A DNA stretch of 8,361 nucleotides, from assembly GCA_035691185.1 (NCBI GenBank), contig DASSJN010000186.1, forward strand, positions 1 through 8,361. The letters run 5' to 3'. Shown here piece by piece: positions 1 through 6,719 of the stretch. A program made the translations under genes and the position numbers. Position 1 is the first letter of the stretch. Each line of letters starts with the position of its first letter. This DNA is from RPQJ01 sp035691185. GTDB taxonomy: Bacteria; Pseudomonadota; Gammaproteobacteria; Steroidobacterales; Steroidobacteraceae. The notes below the pieces were generated by a model. The model ran no database searches and had not been told where the DNA came from. It saw only the letters and a list, made by a program, of their open reading frames with translations.

Positions 1-1
1 A

Positions 2-1729
2 CTGAAGCGCAACGAAAACGCCGAGATCGTCCTCAACAACCTCTACAAACAGACGCCGATGGAATCGGTCTTCGGCGTCAACATGGTGGCGCTGCTCGAC
101 GGCCAGCCGCGCCTGCTCAACCTCAAGGACATGATCGAGGCGTTCGTGCGCCACCGCCGCGAGGTGGTCACTCGCCGGACGGTCTACGACCTGCGCAAGG
201 CCCGCGAGCGCGGCCACATCCTCGAAGGCCTCGCGGTCGCGCTCGCGAACATCGACGAGGTGATCGCGCTGATCAAGGCCTCGCCCACCCCGGCGGAGGC
301 GAAGGTCGGCCTGATGACGCGCGAGTGGCGTGGCGGCGCCGTGCCCGAGATGCTCGCGCGAGCCGGCGACGTGAGCGCCCGTCCGGAAGGTCTCGAGCAT
401 TCGCTCGGTCTGCACGGCGGCATCTACCGACTCTCCGAAGCCCAGGCCCAGGCGATCCTCGACCTGCGCCTGCACCGGTTGACCGGCCTCGAGCAGGACA
501 AGATCCTGGCCGAGTACGCCGGCCTGCTCGACACGATCCGCGACCTGAGCGACATCCTCGCGCGGCCCGAGCGACTGCTGCAGGTCATTCGCGAGGAGCT
601 GCTCGCAATCCGCGAGCAGTACGGCGACGAGCGTCGCACCCGGATCGAGCGCGACGAGTCCGACCTGACGATCGAAGACCTGATCACGCCGCAGGACGTG
701 GTCGTGACGCTCACGCACGGCGGGTACGCCAAGTCCACGCCCGTCAGCGAGTACCGGGCGCAGGGCCGCGGCGGGCGCGGGCGTGCGGGGGCGGCGATGA
801 AGGACGAGGATTTCATCGAGAAGATCTTCGTCGCCAACACGCACGACACGCTGCTCTGCTTTTCGAGCCGCGGCCAGCTCTACTGGCTCAAGGTCTACCA
901 GTTGCCGATCGCGGCGCGCAACGCGCGCGGCAAGCCGATCGTGAACCTGCTGCCATTGCAGGACGGCGAGCGCATCACCGCCGTGCTGCCGATCCGGGAA
1001 TACGAGGAAGACAGGTTCGTCTTCATGGCGACCGCGATGGGCACGGTCAAGAAGACCTCGCTGGTCGCGTTCTCGCGGCCGCGCATGGCGGGCATCATCG
1101 CGCTCGGCCTCGACGAGGGCGACCGCCTCGTCGGCGTCGACATCACCGACGGCCGGCGCGACGTCATGCTGTTCACGACCGAGGGCAAGGCGATCCGCTT
1201 CTCGGAAGAGGACGTGCGCGCCATGGGTCGCAATGCGGCCGGCGTGCGTGGCATCCGCATGCCCGAGAGCGAACGCGTCATTTCGCTGATCATCCCGGAC
1301 GCACAGGGCCTGATCCTGATCGCTTCCGAGAACGGTTACGGCAAGCTCACCTCGGTCGAGGAGTTCCCCGTGCACGGGCGCGGCGGCCAGGGCGTCATCG
1401 CGATCCAGACGACCGAGCGCAACGGCCAGCTCGTCGCGGCCACGCAGGTCACGACGGAGAACGAGCTCATGCTCATGAGCTCGAGCGGCGTGCTCGTGCG
1501 CACGCCGGCGGCGGAGGTCTCGGTGCTCGGCCGCAACACGCAGGGCGTCAGGCTCATGAAGCTCGACGAGGGCGAGCGATTGATCGGCGTCGAGCCCGTC
1601 GACCCGGAGCCGCCGAGCAACGGCGAGGGCGAGGGGGAAGGCGAAGCGGACGCGGCTCAGGCGGGCGAATCCTCGCTCGCGCCGGGCGACGAGCCGGCGA
1701 CGGGCGATCCCTCCGCACCCTCCGCCTGA
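2..1729 (+). CDS. gyrA: DNA gyrase subunit A, C-terminal 575 residues (5' end outside window)
   Basis: GyrA is the breakage-reunion subunit of DNA gyrase (A2B2), which introduces negative supercoils using ATP. The reading frame is open from base 2, so the first ATG (59) is internal and the gene starts upstream. The catalytic tyrosine and quinolone-resistance region are therefore not visible. The fragment begins in the tower/coiled-coil region (LKRNENAEIVLNNLY, then FVRHRREVVTRRT and QAQAILDLRL, all close to the enterobacterial protein). It continues into the six-bladed C-terminal DNA-wrapping domain, with VVTLTHGGYAKS and the repeated VRGIRMPE and GRNTQGVRLMK blades. The GyrA box at 761-781 reads QGRGGRG rather than the usual QRRGGKG. 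The protein ends in a low-complexity acidic tail with a GEGEGEGE run (about 1622-1647), comparable in position to the acidic tail of E. coli GyrA. The TGA stop is at 1727-1729. The assignment is certain; the deviating box is only a sequence observation. Confidence 0.98.
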   Translation: MKRNENAEIVLNNLYKQTPMESVFGVNMVALLDGQPRLLNLKDMIEAFVRHRREVVTRRTVYDLRKARERGHILEGLAVALANIDEVIALIKASPTPAEAKVGLMTREWRGGAVPEMLARAGDVSARPEGLEHSLGLHGGIYRLSEAQAQAILDLRLHRLTGLEQDKILAEYAGLLDTIRDLSDILARPERLLQVIREELLAIREQYGDERRTRIERDESDLTIEDLITPQDVVVTLTHGGYAKSTPVSEYRAQGRGGRGRAGAAMKDEDFIEKIFVANTHDTLLCFSSRGQLYWLKVYQLPIAARNARGKPIVNLLPLQDGERITAVLPIREYEEDRFVFMATAMGTVKKTSLVAFSRPRMAGIIALGLDEGDRLVGVDITDGRRDVMLFTTEGKAIRFSEEDVRAMGRNAAGVRGIRMPESERVISLIIPDAQGLILIASENGYGKLTSVEEFPVHGRGGQGVIAIQTTERNGQLVAATQVTTENELMLMSSSGVLVRTPAAEVSVLGRNTQGVRLMKLDEGERLIGVEPVDPEPPSNGEGEGEGEADAAQAGESSLAPGDEPATGDPSAPSA

Positions 1730-1754
1730 GACTCATTCCGCGACGTTTCGCTCG

Positions 1755-1780
1755 GCCGCGGCATAAGCAAATGCCGTGGC
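1755..1780 (+). terminator. Strong hairpin 25 nt after gyrA; possible terminator or 3'-end stabiliser
   Basis: GCCGCGGCAT (1755-1764) pairs with ATGCCGTGGC (1771-1780) over 10 bp, including one G-U pair, around the loop AAGCAA. No T-run follows directly; the nearest is the short GTTTGTT at 1801-1807. It is therefore not a textbook rho-independent terminator and may instead protect the gyrA mRNA 3' end. Its place between gyrA and serC fits a transcription-unit boundary. Confidence 0.35.
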
Positions 1781-1803
1781 GCGCCGTGCGCGCGAAACGC
1801 GTT

Positions 1804-1812
1804 TGTTAGACT
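1804..1812 (+). promoter_or_regulatory. Possible extended -10 promoter for serC
   Basis: TGTTAGACT has the extended -10 form TGn followed by TAGACT, which keeps the three most important -10 positions (T, A and the final T) of TATAAT. It lies in the only less GC-rich patch between gyrA and serC, downstream of the hairpin at 1755-1780. It would start transcription near 1819, giving a leader of roughly 30 nt. No -35 hexamer is recognisable at 16-18 nt spacing. This is a weak prediction. Confidence 0.25.
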
Positions 1813-1847
1813 GCAGTGCGGAAGGCCCGCCGGAGACGACCCTGCCC

Positions 1848-2927
1848 ATGACCCGCGTATACAACTTCAGTGCCGGCCCGGCCGCGCTGCCCCAGGAAGT
1901 GCTCGAACAGTTGCGCGACGAGATGCTCGACTGGCATGGCCACGGCATGTCCGTCATGGAGATGAGCCATCGCGGCAAGGCCTTCGTCGGCATCGCGCAG
2001 CAGGCGGAGGCGGACCTCCGGGAACTCCTCGCGGTGCCGTCGCACTACCGGGTGCTGTTCCTGCAGGGCGGCGCGACGGCACAGTTCGCGGCGATTCCGC
2101 TCAACCTGACGACCACGGATTCCGTCGTGGACATCGTCAATACGGGTGCGTGGTCGAAGAAGGCGATCGCCGAGGCGCGGAAATACTGCAAGGTCAACGT
2201 CGTCGCGGACGCTGCAGCGTCCAACTACGCGCACGTGCCGCCGCAGTCGGAGTGGAAACGCTCCCCGGACGCAACCTACCTGCATTACACGCCCAACGAG
2301 ACGATCGGCGGCGTCGAATTCCCGTTCATCCCGGCCGGCGACGTCCCGCTGGTGGCGGATTTTTCCTCGACCATCCTCTCGCGTCCGCTGGACGTGGGCC
2401 GGTTCGGCGTCGTCTACGCCGGCGCGCAGAAGAACATCGGCCCGGCCGGGCTCGTGGTCGTGATCGTCCGCGAGGACCTGCTGGGCCGCGCCCGCGCCGA
2501 CGTGCCGACGGTGTTCGACTGGAAGGCGATGGCCGCCGACGGCTCGATGCTGAACACGCCGGCCACGTACTCGTGGTACGTCGCCGGTCTCGTCTTCCAG
2601 TGGATCAAGCGGCAGGGCGGCCTGGCGGCGATGGCCGAGCGCAACGCGGCCAAGGCCAGGAAGCTCTACGACGCGATCGATTCGTCGGGCTTCTATCGCA
2701 ATCCGGTCCAGCGCGACTGCCGCTCGTGGATGAACGTGCCGTTCACGCTGCCGAGCGCCGAACTCGACAAGCCCTTCGCCGACGGAGCGAAGAAAGCGGG
2801 CCTCGTGGCGCTCGAGGGGCATCGTTCGGTCGGCGGCATGCGGGCGAGCATCTACAACGCCATGCCGATGGCAGGGGTCGATGCGCTGGTGGAGTACATG
2901 AAGGAATTCCAGCGGAAGAACGGATAA
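1848..2927 (+). CDS. serC: Phosphoserine aminotransferase (359 aa)
   Basis: SerC is a cytosolic PLP-dependent transaminase (class V fold) that converts 3-phosphohydroxypyruvate plus glutamate to phosphoserine. The same enzyme acts on 3-hydroxy-4-phospho-threonine precursors in pyridoxal phosphate synthesis in many bacteria. Family marks are the N-terminal YNFSAGPAALP, the MSVMEMSHRGK segment, D171 in VADFSS, and Q194-K195 in AQKNIGPAG. K195 is the Schiff-base lysine and corresponds to K198 of E. coli. The C-terminus has the conserved EGHRSVGGMRASIYNAMP. Length is normal. The ATG at 1848 was chosen over the in-frame GTG at 1776 because family homology starts there and GGAG (1832-1835) lies 12 nt upstream; the GTG is inside the hairpin. 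serA, supplying its substrate, is the next gene, separated by a palindromic repeat. Confidence 0.97.
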   Translation: MTRVYNFSAGPAALPQEVLEQLRDEMLDWHGHGMSVMEMSHRGKAFVGIAQQAEADLRELLAVPSHYRVLFLQGGATAQFAAIPLNLTTTDSVVDIVNTGAWSKKAIAEARKYCKVNVVADAAASNYAHVPPQSEWKRSPDATYLHYTPNETIGGVEFPFIPAGDVPLVADFSSTILSRPLDVGRFGVVYAGAQKNIGPAGLVVVIVREDLLGRARADVPTVFDWKAMAADGSMLNTPATYSWYVAGLVFQWIKRQGGLAAMAERNAAKARKLYDAIDSSGFYRNPVQRDCRSWMNVPFTLPSAELDKPFADGAKKAGLVALEGHRSVGGMRASIYNAMPMAGVDALVEYMKEFQRKNG

Positions 2928-2930
2928 GGA

Positions 2931-3024
2931 AGTGTCCAGTGTCTAGCGGTTAGTCGGATGCCGACGTCGTCGGCGTGCGGCAACGCCGCTCCGACCAGAC
3001 ACTAGACTCTGAACACTAGATACC
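2931..3024. repeat. Heptad-built palindromic intergenic repeat, copy 1 (serC-serA gap)
   Basis: The left arm at 2931-2958 is four 7-mers: AGTGTCC (2931), AGTGTCT (2938), AGCGGTT (2945), AGTCGGA (2952). The right arm starts with TCCGACC (2990), then AGACACT (2997), AGACTCT (3004), GAACACT (3011) and a degenerate AGATACC (3018). The arms are imperfect inverted repeats, 22 of 28 positions complementary. They enclose a 31-bp core (2959-2989) that itself holds GCCGAC-GTC-GTCGGC and GGCGT/ACGCC stems. The element starts three bases after the serC stop and ends 13 bp before the serA ATG, so it makes up nearly the whole gap. A second copy lies at 6711-6843. I do not recognise a named family. Confidence 0.85.
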
Positions 3025-3037
3025 CTGCGCGGCGCCT

Positions 3038-4201
3038 ATGTACAAAATCCTCACCCTCAACAACATCTCCGTCCGCGGGCTCGAGCGGCTGCCGCGCGAG
3101 CGATACGAAGTCGCCTCGGAAATCGGGCACCCCGACGCGATCCTGCTGCGCTCGGCCGACATGCACGCCATGGACATTCCCGAGAGCGTGCTCGCCGTCG
3201 CGCGGGCCGGTGCCGGCACCAACAACGTGCCGGTGGCGAAGCTGAGCCAGCGCGGCATCCCGGTGTTCAACGCGCCCGGCGCCAACGCGAACGCCGTGAA
3301 GGAACTGGTGCTCGCCGGCATGTTCCTCGCGGCGCGCAACATCTGCCAGGCCTGGGCCTACGTGCGGTCGCTCGAGGGCGACGACCACGCGATCGAAACG
3401 GCGGTCGAGAAGGGCAAGAAGAAATTCGTCGGGCACGAACTGCCGGGCAGGACGCTCGGCGTCGTCGGTCTCGGCGCGATCGGCGTCGAGGTCGCCAACG
3501 CCGCGCTCGGCCTGCAGATGAAGGTGCTCGGCTACGACCCCCAGATCACGGTGCAGCGCGCCTGGCAATTGTCGTCCGGCGTCGAGCAGGCACTGAGCCT
3601 CGACGACCTGTTCTCGCGCTGCGACTTCGTCACGGTCCACGTCCCGCTCAACGAGCATACGCGTGGGCTGGTCAACGAATGGCGGATCCGGCTCATGCGC
3701 CCGGGCAGCACTGTGCTCAACTTCGCGCGCGCCCAGATCGTCGACGAGCGCGCCGTGGTCGATGGCCTGGACGACGGCCACCTCGCGGCCTACGTCTGCG
3801 ATTTCCCGACCAATGCCATCAAGACGCACCCCAAGGTGGTGGCGTTGCCGCACCTGGGCGCCTCGACGGGCGAGGCCGAGGAGAACTGCGCGATCATGGT
3901 CGCCGACACGCTGCGCGACTTCCTCGAGAACGGCAACGTGCGCCACTCGGTCAACTTCCCCGAGGCCGTGCTGGCCCGCGCGGGCGAATGCCGCCTCGCC
4001 ATCGCGAACGCGAACGTACCGAACATGGTCGGCCAGATCTCGACGGCACTGGCCGAGGCGAGCCTCAACATCGCGGACCTGCTCAACAAGTCGCGGGGCG
4101 ACCTCGCCTACACGCTGATCGACATCGACGCGCCGATCCCCGGGTCGGTGCTGGGCAAGGTCCGCTCGATCCACGGCGTGCTGAGCGCGCGGGTGGTCTG
4201 A
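3038..4201 (+). CDS. serA: D-3-phosphoglycerate dehydrogenase-type oxidoreductase with ACT domain (387 aa)
   Basis: Predicted to catalyse the first step of serine synthesis, NAD-dependent oxidation of 3-phosphoglycerate. It is a D-2-hydroxyacid dehydrogenase with a split substrate domain, a Rossmann domain with GLGAIG at residues 144-149, the catalytic Arg at R231 (LNFARAQIVDE) and the catalytic His at H272 (PHLGAST). A C-terminal ACT domain spans about 318-387. The Glu that normally pairs with the His (E269 in E. coli DVFPTEP) aligns with N259 in DFPTNAI, and the loop before the His is about 10 residues shorter. I recall this as a trait of a shorter SerA-like subfamily, but it is unverified. 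In the ACT domain, equivalents of the E. coli serine-binding N346 and N364 are present (N326, N344) while H344 is replaced by N324. The ATG follows a non-purine-rich stretch, so no Shine-Dalgarno is evident. Position directly after serC supports the role. Confidence 0.88.
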   Translation: MYKILTLNNISVRGLERLPRERYEVASEIGHPDAILLRSADMHAMDIPESVLAVARAGAGTNNVPVAKLSQRGIPVFNAPGANANAVKELVLAGMFLAARNICQAWAYVRSLEGDDHAIETAVEKGKKKFVGHELPGRTLGVVGLGAIGVEVANAALGLQMKVLGYDPQITVQRAWQLSSGVEQALSLDDLFSRCDFVTVHVPLNEHTRGLVNEWRIRLMRPGSTVLNFARAQIVDERAVVDGLDDGHLAAYVCDFPTNAIKTHPKVVALPHLGASTGEAEENCAIMVADTLRDFLENGNVRHSVNFPEAVLARAGECRLAIANANVPNMVGQISTALAEASLNIADLLNKSRGDLAYTLIDIDAPIPGSVLGKVRSIHGVLSARVV

Positions 4202-4203
4202 CG

Positions 4204-5409
4204 ATGGCGAAACGCAGGACGGCAAAGCCGGCGCCGGGCAAGGGGAAGAGCCCTCACCCGGCCGTCCCTCACCCGCGCTCTGCGCGACCTCTCCCGCGGA
4301 GCGGGAGAGGTGAGGAGAGGCCGCCGCTCGACGAGATCCGGGAGCGCATCGATTCGGTCGACGGCCAGTTGCACGCGCTGATCAACGAGCGGGCCTGGCT
4401 CGCGCAGCAGGTCGGCGTTTCCAAGCACGCGTCGGGCCAGATCGTCGATTTCTATCGCCCCGAGCGCGAGGCGCAGGTGCTGCGTCAGGCGCTCCGGCGC
4501 AACCAGGAGGCAGGCGGCCCGCTGCGCGACGAGGAGATCCTGCGACTGTTCCGCGAGATCATGTCCGCGTGCCTCGCACAGCAGAACGCGCTCAAGATCG
4601 GCTACCTCGGTCCCGAAGGCACGTTCACGCAGCAGGCGGTGCTCAAGTTCTTCGGCCATTCCGTGCGGCCGCTGCCGCTGACCTCGGTCGAGGAAGTGTT
4701 CCACGAGGTGGAATCGGGTGCCGCGGACTTCGGGGTCGTGCCGATCGAGAACTCGACCGAGGGCACCGTCAACAACACGCTCGACATGTTCCTGACCTCG
4801 CCGCTGAAGATCTCCGGCGAGGTGGAGCTGCGCATCCACCAGAACCTGATGGGGCGCATGACCATGCTCGGCGACGTCAAGCGCGTCTGTGGTCATCCAC
4901 AGTCGCTGGCCCAGTGCCGCGGCTGGCTGCAGGAACACATGCCGACGGTCGATCGCGTCGCGGTGAGCAGCAATGCCGAAGGCGCCCGCCGCGCGCGCGA
5001 CGAGGAGGGCACCGCGGCGATCGCCGGTGCGGCGGCCGCGGAGGTGTACGGGCTCAACCTGCTCGTGCCCGAGATCGAGGACCGGCCGGACAACACGACG
5101 CGGTTCCTCGTGATCGGCCGCAAGAGCGTCAATCCCAGCGACGCCGACAAGACCACGTTGCTGGTCTCGGCCGCGCACACCGATTCGCCGGGCGCACTGT
5201 ACCGGCTGCTCGAGCCGCTTGCGCAGAACGGCATCAGCATGACGCGCATAGAATCGCGACCGTCGCGCAAGCGGAAGTGGGATTACGTGTTCTTCATCGA
5301 CGTCGACGGCCACGCCGAGCGCGGGCCGCTCGCCACGGCGCTGGCCGAACTGAAGCGCCGCGCCTCGCTGTTTCGCGTCGTCGGGTCGTATCCGAAGGCG
5401 ATCCTCTGA
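4204..5409 (+). CDS. pheA: Bifunctional chorismate mutase / prephenate dehydratase, P-protein (401 aa)
   Basis: Converts chorismate to prephenate and then to phenylpyruvate, the committed branch to phenylalanine. Residues about 40-125 are an AroQ-type chorismate mutase: R46 in EIRERI, the NER and VGVSK positions, YRPERE, and the terminal AQQ match active-site positions of the E. coli domain. Residues about 136-310 are the prephenate dehydratase domain, with GYLGPEGTFTQQA, VPIENSTEGTVNNTLD and the catalytic TRF at 299-301. Residues about 318-401 are an ACT domain with GALY (330-333) and ESRP (350-353), the phenylalanine-binding motifs, so feedback inhibition by Phe is expected. The ATG lies 2 nt after the serA stop. 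No other in-frame start exists before the mutase domain. The first 39 residues are a basic, Pro-rich extension, partly encoded by a palindromic repeat. No leader peptide or attenuator is present upstream. Confidence 0.96.
   Translation: MAKRRTAKPAPGKGKSPHPAVPHPRSARPLPRSGRGEERPPLDEIRERIDSVDGQLHALINERAWLAQQVGVSKHASGQIVDFYRPEREAQVLRQALRRNQEAGGPLRDEEILRLFREIMSACLAQQNALKIGYLGPEGTFTQQAVLKFFGHSVRPLPLTSVEEVFHEVESGAADFGVVPIENSTEGTVNNTLDMFLTSPLKISGEVELRIHQNLMGRMTMLGDVKRVCGHPQSLAQCRGWLQEHMPTVDRVAVSSNAEGARRARDEEGTAAIAGAAAAEVYGLNLLVPEIEDRPDNTTRFLVIGRKSVNPSDADKTTLLVSAAHTDSPGALYRLLEPLAQNGISMTRIESRPSRKRKWDYVFFIDVDGHAERGPLATALAELKRRASLFRVVGSYPKAIL
4251..4315. repeat. GC-rich palindromic repeat inside the 5' coding region of pheA
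   Basis: CCTCTCCCGC (4288-4297) and GCGGGAGAGG (4301-4310) form a perfect 10-bp inverted repeat with a 3-nt loop GGA. Outside it, CCTCA (4267-4271) can pair with TGAGG (4311-4315). The nonamer CCCTCACCC occurs twice (4251-4259 and 4266-4274). This resembles dispersed palindromes of the CCCTCACCC ... CTCTCCCGC ... GCGGGAGAG type that I recall as common between genes of GC-rich proteobacteria; I cannot give a family name. Here it lies in frame in pheA and is translated as PHPAVPHPRSARPLPR followed by SGRGEE. Confidence 0.75.
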
Positions 5410-6719
5410 TGGGGATGTCCTATCGCGTCGCGCCGGCGGACCGCGTCGCCGGCTCGATCACGGTGCCGGGCGACAAGTCGATATCGCACCGTGCCCTGAT
5501 GCTGGGTTCCCTCGCCGAAGGCCGCACGCAGGTGACAGGCTTTCTCGACGGCGACGACTGTCTGTCGACACTGCGCGCGATCGCGCAACTCGGCGTGCGG
5601 GTCGAAAGGCCGGCCGCGGGCGAAGTCGTCGTCGAGGGCGTCGGCCTGCACGGCCTGCGCGCGCCGCAGGCGACGCTCGACATGGGCAACGCCGGCACCG
5701 CCATGCGATTGTTCATGGGGCTGCTCTGCGCGCAGCCGTTCGATTCGGAGCTCGTCGGCGACGAGACGCTGATGCGCCGGCCGATGGAGCGTGCCGCGAA
5801 GCCGTTGCGGACGATGGGTGCGCGGATCGAAACGCAGGACGGCAAGCCGCCCGTCAGGATTCGTGGCGGCGCCACGCTGCACGGCGTCCGCTACGAAATG
5901 CCCGTCGCGAGCGCCCAGGTGAAATCGGCCGTGCTGCTGGCGGGCCTGTATGCCGACGGCGCGACGACGGTGATCGAGCCTGCCGTCACGCGCGACCACA
6001 CGGAGCGCATGTTGCAGGGCTTCGGCGTCGACGTGAAGGCGCGCGACGGCGTGGTGACGATCGCGGCGCCCGCGTCGCTCAAGGCGGCGCGGATCCGGGT
6101 GCCGGGCGACATTTCGTCGGCGGCGTTCTTCCTGGTCGCGGCGTGCCTCGGCGCACGCGAGCCGTTCACCCTTCGCGACGTGGGCGTGAATCCCACCCGG
6201 ACCGGAATCCTCGAGATGCTCGCCCTGATGGGCGCCGACATCCGCCTCATCAACCATCGCACCTGGGGCCGCGAGCCGGTCGCCGACATCGAGGTACGTC
6301 CGTCGCAGCTGGAGGGCGCGCGCATCCCGGAACGGCTGGTCCCCCTCGCGATCGACGAGTTCCCGGCGTTCTTCGTCGCGGCGGCGTGCGCCGAGGGCGA
6401 GACGCTCGTCACGGGCGCCGAGGAGTTGCGCGTCAAGGAAAGCGACCGGATCGCCGCGATGGCCCGCGGCTTCGAGGTGCTCGGCATCGAGCACGAAGTG
6501 CTGCCGGACGGAATGCGCATCCGCGGTGGCCGGCCGATCGGCGGCGGCGTGGTCGACAGCCGGGGCGACCACCGGATCGCGATGTCGTTCGCCGTGGCGA
6601 GCCTTCGCGCCAGTGCGCCGATCGAGATCCTCGATGTCGAGAACGTCGCCACCTCGTTCCCCGGGTTCGACGTCCTCGCCAACTCCGTTGGCTTGGACGT
6701 AGTGCCTGGTAGTGTCTAG
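5409..6719 (+). CDS. aroA: 3-phosphoshikimate 1-carboxyvinyltransferase (EPSP synthase), class II-like (436 aa)
   Basis: Joins shikimate-3-phosphate and phosphoenolpyruvate to 5-enolpyruvylshikimate-3-phosphate, the sixth shikimate step. Motifs: PGDKSISHR with K23 and R28; LDMGNAGTAMR; SAQVKS; TRDHTE; NPTRTG; D316 in AIDEFP; E344 in RVKESDR; GDHRIAM; ATSFPGF. D316 and E344 correspond to E. coli D313 and E341. GDKS, SAQxK, RxHTE and NxTR together are the motif set described for class II EPSP synthases (the Agrobacterium CP4 group), but the phosphoenolpyruvate loop has Gly in NAG, where CP4 has Ala. The ATG at 5409 shares its A with the pheA stop (TGATG) and has GAAGG 10 nt upstream; an in-frame ATG at 5415 is possible but worse spaced. 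The stop TAG and the last residues (GSV) are encoded by the palindromic repeat that begins at 6711, so the native C-terminus may have been replaced. Confidence 0.97.
   Translation: MGMSYRVAPADRVAGSITVPGDKSISHRALMLGSLAEGRTQVTGFLDGDDCLSTLRAIAQLGVRVERPAAGEVVVEGVGLHGLRAPQATLDMGNAGTAMRLFMGLLCAQPFDSELVGDETLMRRPMERAAKPLRTMGARIETQDGKPPVRIRGGATLHGVRYEMPVASAQVKSAVLLAGLYADGATTVIEPAVTRDHTERMLQGFGVDVKARDGVVTIAAPASLKAARIRVPGDISSAAFFLVAACLGAREPFTLRDVGVNPTRTGILEMLALMGADIRLINHRTWGREPVADIEVRPSQLEGARIPERLVPLAIDEFPAFFVAAACAEGETLVTGAEELRVKESDRIAAMARGFEVLGIEHEVLPDGMRIRGGRPIGGGVVDSRGDHRIAMSFAVASLRASAPIEILDVENVATSFPGFDVLANSVGLDVVPGSV

Noticed and set aside
325..1809. + strand 494-codon frame overlapping gyrA
   Set aside because: Arg/Ala/His/Gly-rich out-of-frame reading of gyrA with no domain.
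1776..1847. GTG 1776 as the serC start
   Set aside because: It lies within the 1755-1780 hairpin, and the added 24 residues are not part of the family; homology begins at ATG 1848.
1806..2822. Minus-strand 338-codon open frame opposite serC
   Set aside because: Antisense shadow of serC; no family motifs and no ribosome binding site.
2931..3024. CRISPR or tandem-repeat array interpretation of the heptads
   Set aside because: Units are 7 nt with no spacers and arranged as inverted arms; nothing resembles a CRISPR repeat, leader or cas gene.
3002..4225. Minus-strand 407-codon open frame opposite serA
   Set aside because: Arg/Asp/His/Val-rich antisense frame typical of GC-rich genes with biased third positions. 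The + strand carries an unmistakable enzyme, and the frame runs through its whole length without any recognisable domain.
4108..6572. Minus-strand 401- and 429-codon open frames opposite pheA and aroA
   Set aside because: Shadows with low-complexity Arg/Ala/His composition, ending or starting inside well-conserved genes on the other strand.
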